Positions 31,586-40,076 of a stretch of 45,498 nucleotides of DNA are shown here, in pieces. The DNA comes from an uncultured Sphingomonas sp. GTDB taxonomy: Bacteria; Pseudomonadota; Alphaproteobacteria; Sphingomonadales; Sphingomonadaceae. The stretch is from positions 1-45,498 of the forward strand of contig CAJYOI010000001.1 in the NCBI GenBank assembly GCA_913776045.1. Reading direction: 5' to 3'. Position 1 is the first letter of the stretch; the number at the start of each line of letters is the position of its first letter. The position numbers were made by a program, and so were the translations under genes. The notes beneath the pieces were generated by a model, which worked only from the letters and a program-made list of their open reading frames with translations, had not been told where the DNA came from and ran no database searches.

Positions 31586-32202
31586 CGGTTGGCTCCGGCC
31601 GCACGGCGGGCAGCGATGCGGTTCGCGATCACGCGCTCCATCCGCCGGCCGTTCCACAGATAGACATCGAGCGCGCGGGCGCCCTCCGGCGTATAGGTCC
31701 AGCGCCATTGCAGCGTCGAATCGGCCGACCGGCCGGAGGATTGCTGTTCGGCGCCCTCCTGGGGCGCGCCCATCACGTCGCGCGCCCGGCCGCGGCACGA
31801 TGCCTTGCGCTGCTTCGGCACGTCCCCGGCGGGTTCGATCCGCCCGGTCGCGTCGCCCCCGTCGTAGATCCATTTCCAGCCGCCGTCGGACTGCCTGCGC
31901 CAGATCGTCGTGAAATAGCCCGCGGTCTTTTCGGCCGGGATCGCCCAGGGACCGGTGTTGACTGCCGTCTTGCCGTCGCACGACACGAAGCTGGCGCGGG
32001 CGAACCACTGGATCGGGTGTTTGGGCTCGGCACGCTCGGCGAGCGCCCGCCGAGCGACGATCGGATGCGGCGCGAACATCATCGCGTCTTCGGCTGCAGT
32101 GTCGCGGAACGCGGCCCATTGCTCGCCCTTCGCGGCGCGGGCGGCGAAGGCGCGCTCGGCGTCGATCGCACTCACCTGCAACGCGAAGAGCGTCAGGATC
32201 AC
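31582..32202 (-). CDS. Secreted NTF2-like (DUF4440-type) protein
   Basis: The 206-residue product opens with a short signal-like stretch [12 protein letters not shown], then [20 protein letters not shown] and [14 protein letters not shown], the opening of many SnoaL/DUF4440 NTF2-fold proteins. Further fold elements are [20 protein letters not shown] and [11 protein letters not shown]. The C-terminal 60 residues are arginine-rich and end [10 protein letters not shown]. The function is unknown. The start is GTG at 32202, overlapping the folD stop by four bases (GTGA), and the end overlaps marC by four bases. Confidence 0.82.
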   Translation of the reverse strand: MILTLFALQVSAIDAERAFAARAAKGEQWAAFRDTAAEDAMMFAPHPIVARRALAERAEPKHPIQWFARASFVSCDGKTAVNTGPWAIPAEKTAGYFTTIWRRQSDGGWKWIYDGGDATGRIEPAGDVPKQRKASCRGRARDVMGAPQEGAEQQSSGRSADSTLQWRWTYTPEGARALDVYLWNGRRMERVIANRIAARRAAGANR

Positions 32203-33074
32203 AGGCCGGTCTCGTCGAACGCGTGTCCCGCATTGCGATAGGCGGCGACGAGCGTGTTGCGCAGCAGGACGGCGATCGTCATCGGCCCGACCCCGCCCGG
32301 CACCGGCGTGATCGCGGACGCGACGCCGGCGGCCGAATCGAAATCGACGTCGCCGACCAGTCCGGTGTCGGTGCGGTTGATCCCGACGTCGATCACGGTC
32401 GCGCCGGGCTTCAGCCATTCACCCTTGACGAACTGCGGGATACCCACCGCCGCCACGACGATGTCGGCGCGCGATACGTGGCCGGCGAGATCCTTCGTCC
32501 GCGAATGCGCCACCGTTACCGTTGCGCTGGCGCGGGTCAGCAGCGCGGCCATCGGCTTGCCGACGATGTTCGACCGGCCGATGACGATCGCGTCCTTGCC
32601 GGTCAGGTCGCCCAATTCCTCCTTGAGCAGCATCAGGCAGCCGAGCGGGGTGCAAGGCACGAAGCCGTCCAGGCCGGTCGCCAGCTTGCCGGCATTGACC
32701 GGGTGGAAGCCGTCGACGTCCTTTTCGGGCACGATGCGTTCGATGACGACGCTCTCGCGAATATGCTTCGGGAGCGGAAGCTGGACCAGAATGCCGTCGA
32801 CCGCCGGATCGGCGTTCAGCCGGTCGACCAGCGCCAGCAGGTCCGCCTCCGACACATCGGCGTCGAGCTTGTGTTCGAAGCTCGCCATGCCGGCCGCGAC
32901 CGTCGCCTTGCCCTTGGAGCGAACGTAGACCGCCGACGCCGGGTCCTCGCCGACCAGCACGACCGCCAGGCCCGCCTTGCGCCCGCTCGCCGCCTCGAAC
33001 GCCGCCGCCGCCTCGCCTACGCGAGCCCTGAGAGCGGCCGCGGCCGCCTTTCCATCTATGATCCGTTCCGTCAT
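32199..33074 (-). CDS. folD: Bifunctional methylenetetrahydrofolate dehydrogenase/cyclohydrolase
   Basis: FolD converts 5,10-methylene-THF to 10-formyl-THF in two steps in the cytosol. The 291 residues carry the catalytic [14 protein letters not shown] stretch (tyrosine and lysine), [27 protein letters not shown], the cofactor motif [16 protein letters not shown] and the C-terminal [20 protein letters not shown] chose the ATG at 33074 ([19 protein letters not shown]); another at 33086 adds four residues. It is the first of three overlapping genes (folD, NTF2-like, marC). A repeat element occupies much of the 191-base gap upstream. Confidence 0.96.
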   Translation of the reverse strand: MTERIIDGKAAAAALRARVGEAAAAFEAASGRKAGLAVVLVGEDPASAVYVRSKGKATVAAGMASFEHKLDADVSEADLLALVDRLNADPAVDGILVQLPLPKHIRESVVIERIVPEKDVDGFHPVNAGKLATGLDGFVPCTPLGCLMLLKEELGDLTGKDAIVIGRSNIVGKPMAALLTRASATVTVAHSRTKDLAGHVSRADIVVAAVGIPQFVKGEWLKPGATVIDVGINRTDTGLVGDVDFDSAAGVASAITPVPGGVGPMTIAVLLRNTLVAAYRNAGHAFDETGL

Positions 33075-33140
33075 GCGGGCGTTCATAGAGGGGCGTTGCC
33101 GCATTCGCCAGCCGTCGCACGCAGAGACCGACCTATCGAT

Positions 33141-33236
33141 CGTCATTCCCGCGAAGGCGCGGACAAATTCCGGCTGAACGTCCTGGGACTCACTGGCTTC
33201 GGCGGCTATTTATCCCCGCCTGCGCGGGGATGACGG
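33141..33236. repeat. GTCATTCCCGCG palindromic repeat pair, copy 2
   Basis: The left end has CGTCATTCCCGCGAAGGCGC and GGACAAATTCCGGCTGA (33141-33178). The right end has ATCCCCGCCTGCGCGGGGAT followed by GACGG (33212-33236), which pairs with the left end in inverted orientation. It shares the ends and the TTC-GGCTG interior with the copy at 28196-28332. It lies upstream of folD and just past the DUF167 gene. Confidence 0.7.
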
Positions 33237-33265
33237 CGGAGATCGTCGGGAACGACGGTGAAGGG

Positions 33266-33544
33266 TCAGGCGCTTGCGAGCCGCGCCGCGATCGCCGCCA
33301 GCGCGTCTTTATCACCCGCGATCGCCAAGCGCTTCTCTCGCGACGTCTCACCGCCGACGATCCGCACGTCACGCTTCGGCACGCCGAATGCCTTCGCCAC
33401 CAGCGCGATCACCGCTTCGTTCGCTTCGCCGTCGACCGGCGGCGCCGTCACGCGTGCCGCCAGCGCGCCGCCATCCCGCCCCGGCTCCAGGCTGGCACGC
33501 GAGGACCGCGGGGTGACGCGCACCGCCAGGACGAAGTCGCTCAA
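33266..33544 (-). CDS. DUF167 (YggU) family protein
   Basis: The 92-residue product matches the DUF167/YggU family, whose biochemical role is unknown. Family stretches are LAVRVTPRSSRASLEPGRDG, LAARVTAPPVDGEANEAVIA and LVAKAFGVPKRDVRIVGGET followed by SREKRLAI. The start is TTG at 33544, overlapping the yggT stop by four bases (TTGA), so it is translated together with it. This yggT-yggU pair is conserved in many proteobacteria. Confidence 0.9.
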   Translation of the reverse strand: MSDFVLAVRVTPRSSRASLEPGRDGGALAARVTAPPVDGEANEAVIALVAKAFGVPKRDVRIVGGETSREKRLAIAGDKDALAAIAARLASA

Positions 33545-33837
33545 GCGCCGGTGTAGGCGGCGATCAGCTGGTTGCGGATGATGACGTCGAGGATCGCCAG
33601 GATGATCAGCACCACCACCGGCGACAGGTCGAGCGCGCCGAAATCGGGCAGCACGCGGCGGATCGGGCGGTATAGCGGCTCGGTCATCACCTGCAGCGCC
33701 TGCCACACGTTGCGGACCAGGTCGTTCGACGTGTTGATGACGTTGAACGCGATCAGCCACGACAGGATCGCCTGGACGATGATGATCCACCATACGAGGT
33801 TCAAAAGGATCTGGAGGATTTCGAGAATCGTCGTCAC
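33541..33837 (-). CDS. YggT family membrane protein
   Basis: The 98-residue protein has two hydrophobic segments: LEILQILLNLVWWIIIVQAI near the N-terminus and SPVVVLIILAILDVII near the C-terminus. The loop between them contains the YggT hallmark TEPLYRPIRRVLPDFGALDL. The family has been linked to cell-shape or osmotic functions in some bacteria, but nothing specific shows here. It lies 45 bases downstream of argB on the same strand and overlaps the DUF167 gene. Confidence 0.93.
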   Translation of the reverse strand: MTTILEILQILLNLVWWIIIVQAILSWLIAFNVINTSNDLVRNVWQALQVMTEPLYRPIRRVLPDFGALDLSPVVVLIILAILDVIIRNQLIAAYTGA

Positions 33838-33882
33838 GTAAGGCGTTCCCTGGAAAGCTGTCTTACATCAATATAGCGCGTG

Positions 33883-34782
33883 TCAGCGCCGGACCAAGGT
33901 CCCCGCGCCCCGCTCGGTGAAGATCTCCAGCAACATCCCGTGCGGAATGCGTCCGTCGAGGATGACGGCGGCATCCACTCCGCCCTCGACCGCGGCGACG
34001 CAGGTTTCCAGCTTGGGGATCATGCCGCCGGTGATCGTGCCGTCCGCACGCAGCCCCGCGATCGCGGCGGGGTCGAGGTCGGTCAGCAGCTGCTTGTCCT
34101 TGTCGAGCACGCCCGGCACGTCGGTCAGCAGGAAGAAGCGCGCGGCGCGCAGTTCGGCCGCGATCGCGCCCGCCATCGTGTCGGCGTTGACGTTGTAGGT
34201 GTGCCCGTCCGCGCCCAGCGCGACGGGTGCCACGACGGGGATGAACCCTTGCGCCGACAGGCTGGTCAGGATCGTGGGATCGACCTGGCTAGGCTCGCCG
34301 ACGAATCCCAGATCGACGTGGCGTTCGATCCCCTGGAGCGGATCGGCCTCGCGCCCCGTCACCTTTTCGGCGACGACCAGGTTCGCGTCCTTGCCCGAAA
34401 TTCCGACCGCGCGGCCACCCGCACTCGCGATCCAGGCGACGATTTCCTTGTTGATCGATCCCGCCAGCACCATTTCCGCGATCTCCGCGGTCGGCTTGTC
34501 GGTGATGCGCAGCCCGTCGTGGAAGCGCGATTCGACGCCCAGGCGCTTCAGCATCGCGCCGATCTGCGGCCCGCCGCCGTGGACGACGACGACGTTGATC
34601 CCGACCATCTTCAGCAGCGTCACGTCCTCGGCGAAATCGCGCGCGAGTTCGGGATCGCCCATCGCATGGCCGCCGTATTTCACGACGAAAGTCTTGCCGG
34701 TGTAGCGTTGCAGATACGGCAGCGCCTCGGTCAGCGTTTCCGCCTTCGCGAGCATCGCGGGGGATGGGGCGTGATCGGTCAT
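33883..34782 (-). CDS. argB: Acetylglutamate kinase
   Basis: ArgB phosphorylates N-acetylglutamate in the second step of arginine synthesis. The 299 residues carry [40 protein letters not shown] and [20 protein letters not shown] near the substrate site, the middle [15 protein letters not shown], and the nucleotide-binding [15 protein letters not shown] and [18 protein letters not shown]. The N-terminal helix (about 1-25) upstream of the kinase fold is typical of arginine-sensitive, hexameric ArgB, so feedback inhibition by arginine is likely. It lies 44 bases downstream of the queuosine precursor transporter gene. Confidence 0.96.
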   Translation of the reverse strand: MTDHAPSPAMLAKAETLTEALPYLQRYTGKTFVVKYGGHAMGDPELARDFAEDVTLLKMVGINVVVVHGGGPQIGAMLKRLGVESRFHDGLRITDKPTAEIAEMVLAGSINKEIVAWIASAGGRAVGISGKDANLVVAEKVTGREADPLQGIERHVDLGFVGEPSQVDPTILTSLSAQGFIPVVAPVALGADGHTYNVNADTMAGAIAAELRAARFFLLTDVPGVLDKDKQLLTDLDPAAIAGLRADGTITGGMIPKLETCVAAVEGGVDAAVILDGRIPHGMLLEIFTERGAGTLVRR

Positions 34783-34826
34783 GCGCGCCCTTTAGAGCCG
34801 CGCCCGCGGTTCCCCAACCCCGGATT

Positions 34827-35480
34827 TCACGCCTGCCGGTCGAGCCGCCGCCCGAGCGCCACCGCGACATAAATGAGCGGCGGGACCAGCAGCGCCGACA
34901 GCACGACCTTCGCCAGCATCTGCCCGACCAGCAGCCCGCCGATCGGGAATTCGCCGTAGAAGGCGATCGCGACGAACACGACCGTATCGACGATCTGGCT
35001 GAGCACGCCCGCGACTGCCGAGCGGAACCACAGCAGCTTCGACCCTTCCTGTCCCTTCAGCGCGGCGAAGATCGTCACGTTCAGCGACTGCGAGATGCCA
35101 TAGGCGATGATCCCGCCGATCCAGATCCGCCAGGTCGAAAACAGGATGCCCTCGATCGCCGCCAGCGCTTCGGGCCGGTCGGCGCGCATCTCGGCCGAGG
35201 CGGGGAGCGCGTAGACGAGCAGCGAGAGCAGCAGCGAGACGATCAGCGGCACGAAACCGATCCGGACCAATCGATTCGCCCAGGTCGCGCCGTGCAGTTC
35301 GGCGACCGCGCTGGAGGTGACGACGAGCAGCAGAAACGCGAAGATCCCCGCCTCGACCGCGAGCGGCCCCAGACCGACCTGCTTGTTGCCGAGCACGCCC
35401 GCGATGCAGACCATGCCGCCGTAGAACAGCGCGAAGACGAAGAGCGAGAGCGGAAGGGTGCGTGATGGGGTCGTTTCCAT
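34827..35480 (-). CDS. Queuosine precursor transporter (YhhQ family)
   Basis: The 217-residue protein has about six membrane segments and belongs to the YhhQ/VUT_1 family, which imports queuosine precursors such as preQ0 or preQ1. Typical features are LFYGGMVCIAGVLGNKQVGL near the N-terminus, the intramembrane QSLNVTIFAALKG and the C-terminal FRSAVAGVLSQIVDTVVFVA with FPIGGLLVGQMLAKVV. I chose the ATG at 35480 (METTPSRTLPLSLFVFALF), since it leads directly into the first membrane segment. It is the first gene of the long minus-strand run through argB. Confidence 0.9.
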   Translation of the reverse strand: METTPSRTLPLSLFVFALFYGGMVCIAGVLGNKQVGLGPLAVEAGIFAFLLLVVTSSAVAELHGATWANRLVRIGFVPLIVSLLLSLLVYALPASAEMRADRPEALAAIEGILFSTWRIWIGGIIAYGISQSLNVTIFAALKGQEGSKLLWFRSAVAGVLSQIVDTVVFVAIAFYGEFPIGGLLVGQMLAKVVLSALLVPPLIYVAVALGRRLDRQA

Positions 35481-35528
35481 CGCGCGAACGCTAGCCGATT
35501 TTTTGGATGGGGAAAGCCCCTCTCTTCT

Positions 35529-35550
35529 GTCATGCCGGACGTGATCCGGC
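35529..35550. repeat. Short palindrome, GTCATGCCGGA family, copy 2
   Basis: GTCATGCCGGACGTGATCCGGC, an imperfect palindrome, lies between the divergent transporter genes. It is nearly the reverse complement of 17121-17142. Confidence 0.6.
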
Positions 35551-35615
35551 AGAACGATCGATAGATGCGGGCCCGGGGACACACAAACCCCTGTCGCGGC
35601 GCGCAAACCTCTGCC

Positions 35616-36971
35616 ATGCTGGAGACTTATGTGTTCCCAGGGGTGGGCGTTTACGTGCAGCATAATCTGATCGGCCTAGCCGGTATCGTCGTCATTCTGT
35701 TGGTCGCCTTCGCGCTGTCGAACAATCGCCGGGCGATCCGTCTGCGCGTCGTCGGCCCGGCCTTTGCGCTTCAGGCCGGCTTTGCGGTACTGGTGCTCGC
35801 GACCAGCTGGGGCAAGTCTGTCATCGCGGGCATGTCGCATGGCGTCGCGAACCTGCTGGGCTATGCGAAGGCCGGGACCGACTTCATCTTCGGGCCTTTG
35901 GCAGGTCCCACGATGGGGGCGAACAGCTTCGCGATCGCCGCGCTGCCGGTCATCATCTTCTTCGCCTCGCTGATCTCGATCCTCTATTACCTCGGCGTCA
36001 TGCAGCTCATCATCAAATGGGTGGGCGGCGCGATCCAGCTGGTGACGGGGATCACCAAGGTCGAATCGCTTGGGTCGGCAGCGAACATCTTCGTCGGCCA
36101 ATCGGAGAGTCCGCTGGTTATCCGCCCCTATCTCGCCAGCCTGACGCCATCGCAGCTGTTCACCGTGATGACGGTCGGCATGGCGGGCGTCGCGGGCACG
36201 ATCCTGGGCGCCTACGCCAGCATGATCGGCGAGCAACTGCTGCCGTACCTGCTCGCGGCGAGCTTCATGTCGGCGCCGGGCGGCATCCTGATGTCGAAGA
36301 TCATCATGCCCGACGTCGAGCCGCGCCAGGGCGAGCTGCCCCTCGGTGATACGGCGGACGAAGCCGTCGCGCTGACCGAACCGCACACCCGCGCCGTGAC
36401 TCCCGAGATCGAAGGCAGCGAGCCGATCGCGGAGGCGAGCCACGACGAGGAAAAGCCCGCCAATATCATCATGGCCGCCGCACAGGGCGCGCAGACCGGC
36501 GTCAAGCTGGCCGTCGCGGTCGGCGCGATGGTGCTCGCCTTCGTCGCGCTGGTCGCGCTCGCCAACGGGTTGCTTGCGGGGATCGGCAGCTGGTTCGGGC
36601 ATCCCGAACTCAGCTTCCAGATGCTGCTCGGCTATGTCTTCCAACCGGTCATGTTCATCCTGGGCGTGCCGTGGAACGAAGCAGGCGTCGCCGGCGGGCT
36701 GTTCGGCACGAAGATCGTACTGAACGAATTCGTATCGTTCATCGAACTCAGCAAGATCCAGGGCGTCTTGTCGCCGGCGACCGTCGCTATCGTGACGTTC
36801 TCGTTGTGCGGTTTCGCCAATTTCTCGTCGATCGCGATCCAGATGGCGGTGACCGGCAATCTGGCGCCCAACCAGCGCCCTGTGATCGCGCAGCTCGGGA
36901 TCAAGGCGCTGATCGCGGGCAGCCTGTCGAATCTGATGTCGGCGGCGCTGGCGGGCCTGCTGATCGGGTGA
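35616..36971 (+). CDS. Concentrative nucleoside transporter (CNT/NupC family)
   Basis: The 451-residue inner-membrane protein resembles CNT transporters that import nucleosides with cations. It has an N-terminal membrane pair, the gate region FGPLAGPTMGANSFAIAALP, GSAANIFVGQSESPLVIRPY (the QSESPL substrate signature of CNT proteins), and GVPWNEAGVAGGLFGTKIVL then NEFVSFIELSKIQG at the C-terminal half. A hydrophilic, acidic loop of about 50 residues (near 235-285) sits between the halves. The ATG at 35616 is preferred to the upstream in-frame ATG at 35565, which adds an unlikely leader. A four-base overlap (GTGA) couples it to the orphan gene that follows. Confidence 0.94.
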   Translation: MLETYVFPGVGVYVQHNLIGLAGIVVILLVAFALSNNRRAIRLRVVGPAFALQAGFAVLVLATSWGKSVIAGMSHGVANLLGYAKAGTDFIFGPLAGPTMGANSFAIAALPVIIFFASLISILYYLGVMQLIIKWVGGAIQLVTGITKVESLGSAANIFVGQSESPLVIRPYLASLTPSQLFTVMTVGMAGVAGTILGAYASMIGEQLLPYLLAASFMSAPGGILMSKIIMPDVEPRQGELPLGDTADEAVALTEPHTRAVTPEIEGSEPIAEASHDEEKPANIIMAAAQGAQTGVKLAVAVGAMVLAFVALVALANGLLAGIGSWFGHPELSFQMLLGYVFQPVMFILGVPWNEAGVAGGLFGTKIVLNEFVSFIELSKIQGVLSPATVAIVTFSLCGFANFSSIAIQMAVTGNLAPNQRPVIAQLGIKALIAGSLSNLMSAALAGLLIG

Positions 36972-37426
36972 GGCTGGTCTTCGCCAAGGGTGCGGGGAAG
37001 CACGACTTGCTGACGATCCACCGGGCCGATCGTCGGCAAGAGACGATCGATTGCCCCAAGCAGCGGATCATTCCGCACGACATGGTCCACTATGCGGTCG
37101 AAAGCGTGCTCGACGCGCGCGGTTTTCTGGGCCGGGTGGCGGCGGGTGAGGCGGCGGACTTTACCATGGGCGCCGAGGTGGAGAGCGACGGCGTCGAGCG
37201 GCTGGTCGAGGTTATCCAAGGTGACGGCTGGTCGGGCGGCACGACGCCGGCGGACGAGATGATCGCGCTGTATGCCGTGACGTGCGCGGCGCGGGGCTGC
37301 ACGGCGCTGGCAGTGGATGCCGCGACGATCGACGCGATTCGCGCGAGGATGGCGGACCTGACGGCGGCGTGGGAGGCAGTGCCGGTCGGGGGCACGCTGG
37401 AATTGGCGTTCGAGCCACGTCACTGA
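36968..37426 (+). CDS. Conserved hypothetical protein
   Basis: I do not recognise a named family. The 152-residue protein starts VRLVFAKGAGKHDLLTIHRA, is soluble with no signal peptide, and has a DMVHYAVESVLDARGFLGRV helix followed by FTMGAEVESDGVERLVEVIQ. The stretch YAVTCAARGCTALAVDAATI lies in the second half. No catalytic motif is evident. Its GTG start overlaps the CNT transporter stop by four bases, so it is translated in the same transcript. This context suggests, but does not show, a link to nucleoside use. Confidence 0.8.
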   Translation: MRLVFAKGAGKHDLLTIHRADRRQETIDCPKQRIIPHDMVHYAVESVLDARGFLGRVAAGEAADFTMGAEVESDGVERLVEVIQGDGWSGGTTPADEMIALYAVTCAARGCTALAVDAATIDAIRARMADLTAAWEAVPVGGTLELAFEPRH

Positions 37427-37442
37427 CCGCCCACGTTCGGGC

Positions 37443-38135
37443 TCACGCCGCCTTGATCGCCTCACCCTGGCTCAGCATCTCGCCATTGGTCACGATCACG
37501 GTGTCGCCCAGCTTCACCGCGCCGAACAGCTTCCTGGCAAATGCGATCGGCACGCCGACGCAGCCGTGGGTGGCGGCATCGGGGCGCATCGCCTCGCTGC
37601 CGTGAATCGACACGCCGTCGTTGGTCAGGCGAAGCGTGTAGGGCATCGGTGCGCCATAGAGGCTCGACACATGCTGCGCCTTGCGGAAGCTGACTTGGAA
37701 CACGCCCAAGGGGGTCGGCTTCGAATCGGCGCCGTAAATCATCACCGCGGTGCCGATCTCGTGCCCGTCGCGGAACACCGACAGGACCTGCGCCTTCAGG
37801 TCGACCGTCACGACGATCTTGCCGCCCTTGGTCGCAGGCGCGGCGCTTTCGTCCCAATACCAGTCGCCGTGGACGAACGGTTTGCCGACGCTCAGCACGC
37901 TTTTCACGACATAGGCCGACGGGTCGACCGGCGCGGGCGCAGCCGCAGGCTGGATCGCGGGCTTGGGCGCGGGTGCCGCGGCGACCACCGGCTGTGGCGC
38001 AGCGGACGTTGCGACCGGCGCAACTGCCCCGGCCCCCGTCGTCATGCGGTCGGCGATGTGAGCAGCGCCGAGGAAGCTCGCGCAACAGCCGAGCGTCAGC
38101 CCGACCCGTTTCACCCATGTCGCGGTGCTCACCAT
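37443..38135 (-). CDS. L,D-transpeptidase (YkuD family)
   Basis: This periplasmic enzyme makes 3-3 cross-links in peptidoglycan or attaches proteins to it. The 230 residues have an N-terminal membrane anchor or signal (VGLTLGCCASFLGAAHIADR), a proline/alanine-rich linker (about 38-72), then the YkuD domain with GKIVVTVDLKAQVLSVFRDG and the catalytic motif IHGSEAMRPDAATHGCVGVP (H178, H190, C192). The two cysteines at 17-18 are in the hydrophobic segment; a lipobox is not clear. It ends 16 bases from the convergent orphan at 36968-37426. The start ATG at 38135 gives MVSTATWVKRVGLTLG. Confidence 0.94.
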   Translation of the reverse strand: MVSTATWVKRVGLTLGCCASFLGAAHIADRMTTGAGAVAPVATSAAPQPVVAAAPAPKPAIQPAAAPAPVDPSAYVVKSVLSVGKPFVHGDWYWDESAAPATKGGKIVVTVDLKAQVLSVFRDGHEIGTAVMIYGADSKPTPLGVFQVSFRKAQHVSSLYGAPMPYTLRLTNDGVSIHGSEAMRPDAATHGCVGVPIAFARKLFGAVKLGDTVIVTNGEMLSQGEAIKAA

Positions 38136-38261
38136 CGCCTTCGAATCCTTCGCCGTGACCTGTTGTCATGCGACAGATCGTCTTTCGAAGGCGTCAAGAA
38201 AAGGAAGGATTTCCGGGTGTTCCGCGCTGGGACAGGGTTACGAGGCGTTTACCTGCGGCCG

Positions 38262-38292
38262 ACCGAACAATGCTCCGGCCTTCGCCGGAGCA
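38262..38292 (-). terminator. Hairpin terminator after the 48-residue orphan
   Basis: TGCTCCGGC and GCCGGAGCA (38271-38279 and 38284-38292) form a perfect 9-base-pair stem with loop CTTC. On the minus strand it is followed by TTGTTCGG, a weak T-tract. It begins 10 bases beyond the stop of the small gene at 38302 and so would end the hydroxybutyryl-CoA dehydrogenase transcript. The rest of the gap up to 38136 holds no gene I can see. Confidence 0.65.
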
Positions 38293-38301
38293 GCACATGG
38301 C

Positions 38302-38448
38302 TCACTCGTCCGTCCGGATCTTCACCTTGTTGGGCAGGTCCTTGCCCTTCGTCCGACGCGAAGGGACCTGCACCGGATTCTTCTTCTTCCATTCGCCATA
38401 GGTCATCGGACCATCGGGCGTCTGGATGATGGTGTCGTCGAGGGACAT
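38302..38448 (-). CDS. Small hypothetical protein (48 residues)
   Basis: The reading frame gives MSLDDTIIQTPDGPMTYGEW followed by KKKNPVQVPSRRTKGKDLPN and a short tail. It is soluble, basic in the second half, and has no signal peptide. The TYGEWKKK stretch faintly recalls the RYGDWEKKG end of DUF1674 proteins, but the rest does not fit, so I assign no family. It lies 7 bases downstream of the hydroxybutyryl-CoA dehydrogenase gene and ends just before a terminator, which supports it being expressed. It could be missed by standard gene calling. Confidence 0.6.
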   Translation of the reverse strand: MSLDDTIIQTPDGPMTYGEWKKKNPVQVPSRRTKGKDLPNKVKIRTDE

Positions 38449-38455
38449 GGCGCGA

Positions 38456-39325
38456 TCAACGCGTCGGCACGGGCTCGGGTCCCGTATAGTCGTAGAAGCC
38501 GCGGCCCGTTTTGCGGCCGTACCAGCCGGCCTCGACATACTTCACCAGCAGCGGCGCAGGCCGGAACTTGGGGTCGCCGGTCCCTTCGAACAGCACGCGG
38601 GTGATTTCCAGGCAGGTGTCGAGCCCGATGAAGTCGGCGAGCGTGAACGGCCCCATGGGATGGTTCAATCCGAGCGTGATCGCCGTGTCGATGTCGCGGA
38701 TCGTAGCGACGCCTTCGCCGAGTGCAAAGCACGCCTCGTTCAGCATCGGCATCAGCACGCGGTTGACGATGAAGCCCGGCGCGTCGTTGGCGTGGACGAT
38801 CTCCTTGCCCAGCGTCCGCCCGAATGCCTCGACCGCTTGCACCGTCGCGTCGCTGGTCGCCAGGCCCCGGATCAGCTCGATCAGGCCCATCACGGGTACG
38901 GGATTGAAGAAATGCACGCCCATGAACCGCGCCGGATCGGGCGACGCCTGCGCCAGCCGCGTGATCGGGATCGAGGATGTGTTGCTGGCGAGGATCGCGT
39001 CGCTGCGCATTCCCTTGCCGACGGTATCGAAGATCTTGCGCTTGATCTCCTCACGCTCGGTCGCCGCCTCGATCACCAGGTCGCACGCGCCCATCGCGGC
39101 CACATCGCCGACGGGTTCGATGTTGGCCAAGGTCGTGTCGCGCACGTCCGCGGTGATCTTTTCCTTCGTCACCTGCCGATCGAGCTGCTTGGCGATTCCC
39201 GCCTTGCCGCCCTCGGCACGGGCCAGATCGACGTCGGACAGCAGTACGCGATATCCGGCCGCCGCCGACACCTGCGCGATCCCTGCGCCCATCTGCCCGG
39301 CCCCGATGACTCCGATCGTCTTCAT
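38456..39325 (-). CDS. 3-hydroxybutyryl-CoA dehydrogenase
   Basis: The enzyme oxidises 3-hydroxyacyl-CoA with NAD(P) in butanoate or polyhydroxybutyrate metabolism. The 289 residues open with [20 protein letters not shown] (Rossmann motif GxGxMG), then the acidic [10 protein letters not shown] and the catalytic region [13 protein letters not shown] and [20 protein letters not shown] (catalytic histidine). The C-terminal domain has [20 protein letters not shown] and [20 protein letters not shown]. The length suits the single-function enzyme (Hbd/PaaH), not a FadB fusion. A 48-residue orphan gene follows 7 bases downstream. Confidence 0.95.
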   Translation of the reverse strand: MKTIGVIGAGQMGAGIAQVSAAAGYRVLLSDVDLARAEGGKAGIAKQLDRQVTKEKITADVRDTTLANIEPVGDVAAMGACDLVIEAATEREEIKRKIFDTVGKGMRSDAILASNTSSIPITRLAQASPDPARFMGVHFFNPVPVMGLIELIRGLATSDATVQAVEAFGRTLGKEIVHANDAPGFIVNRVLMPMLNEACFALGEGVATIRDIDTAITLGLNHPMGPFTLADFIGLDTCLEITRVLFEGTGDPKFRPAPLLVKYVEAGWYGRKTGRGFYDYTGPEPVPTR

Positions 39326-39464
39326 GGAAAATCTCTCCTTTGCGCGACCTCATAGCGCAGCCGCCGCGTGACGCCAGCGCTTGACCGGGGGCCGCCGCCC
39401 ATGCTGTCATGCTCTTGTCATCGCTGGCACCGATGACGCCGTCAGTGACGCGCGAGGGGAACAT

Positions 39465-40031
39465 ATGTTTCATCCCGATCTGCTCAGACACCCGGACAGT
39501 TGCCCGGCGCTGGTGCTCAACGCCGACTATACCCCGCTCAGCTATTATCCGCTGTCGATCTGGCCGTGGCAGACCGCGGTGAAGGCGGTGTTCCTCGATC
39601 GTGTCGACATCGTGTCGCATTACGAACGTGAGGTGCGCAGCCCGACCGCGGCGCTGAAGCTCCCCTCGGTCATCGCGCTCAAGCAATATGTGAAGCCGTC
39701 GGCCTTCCCGGCCTTCACCCGCTTCAACCTGTTCCTGCGCGACCGTTTCGCCTGCCAATATTGCGGCACCGGCCACGACCTGACCTTCGACCACGTCATC
39801 CCGCGCGCCCAGGGTGGCCGCACGACCTGGGAGAATGTCGCCACCGCCTGCGCGCCGTGCAATCTGCGCAAGGGCGGCCGGACACCCGGCGAAGCGAAGA
39901 TGCCGCTCCACTTCCAGCCGATCCGCCCGACCAGCTGGCAGTTGCAGGAACATGGCCGCAGCTTCCCGCCCAATTACCTGCACGACACGTGGCGCGACTG
40001 GCTGTATTGGGACATCGAGCTGGAAGCTTGA
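39465..40031 (+). CDS. HNH endonuclease family protein
   Basis: The 188-residue protein has an HNH domain in its centre: a zinc ribbon CQYCG, then DLTFDHVIPRAQGGRTTWEN and CAPCNLRKGG, giving the CxxC...H...N...CxxC layout. The N-terminal 80 residues (LLRHPDSCPALVLNADYTPL with SYYPLSIWPWQTAVKAVFLD) are typical of the chromosomal McrA-like HNH family widespread in bacteria. It is not next to a methylase or phage genes, so a restriction role is not supported. GAGGGGA five bases upstream of the ATG supports the start. Confidence 0.92.
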   Translation: MFHPDLLRHPDSCPALVLNADYTPLSYYPLSIWPWQTAVKAVFLDRVDIVSHYEREVRSPTAALKLPSVIALKQYVKPSAFPAFTRFNLFLRDRFACQYCGTGHDLTFDHVIPRAQGGRTTWENVATACAPCNLRKGGRTPGEAKMPLHFQPIRPTSWQLQEHGRSFPPNYLHDTWRDWLYWDIELEA

Positions 40032-40076
40032 GGTGAGCGGCTTGCGGGCCGCGTATTAGGTTGTTAATACAGTAGC

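Noticed and set aside
39465-40031. The HNH protein as part of a restriction or phage-defence system
   Set aside because: No methyltransferase, helicase or other defence gene is adjacent, and the N-terminal part matches a widespread chromosomal HNH family.
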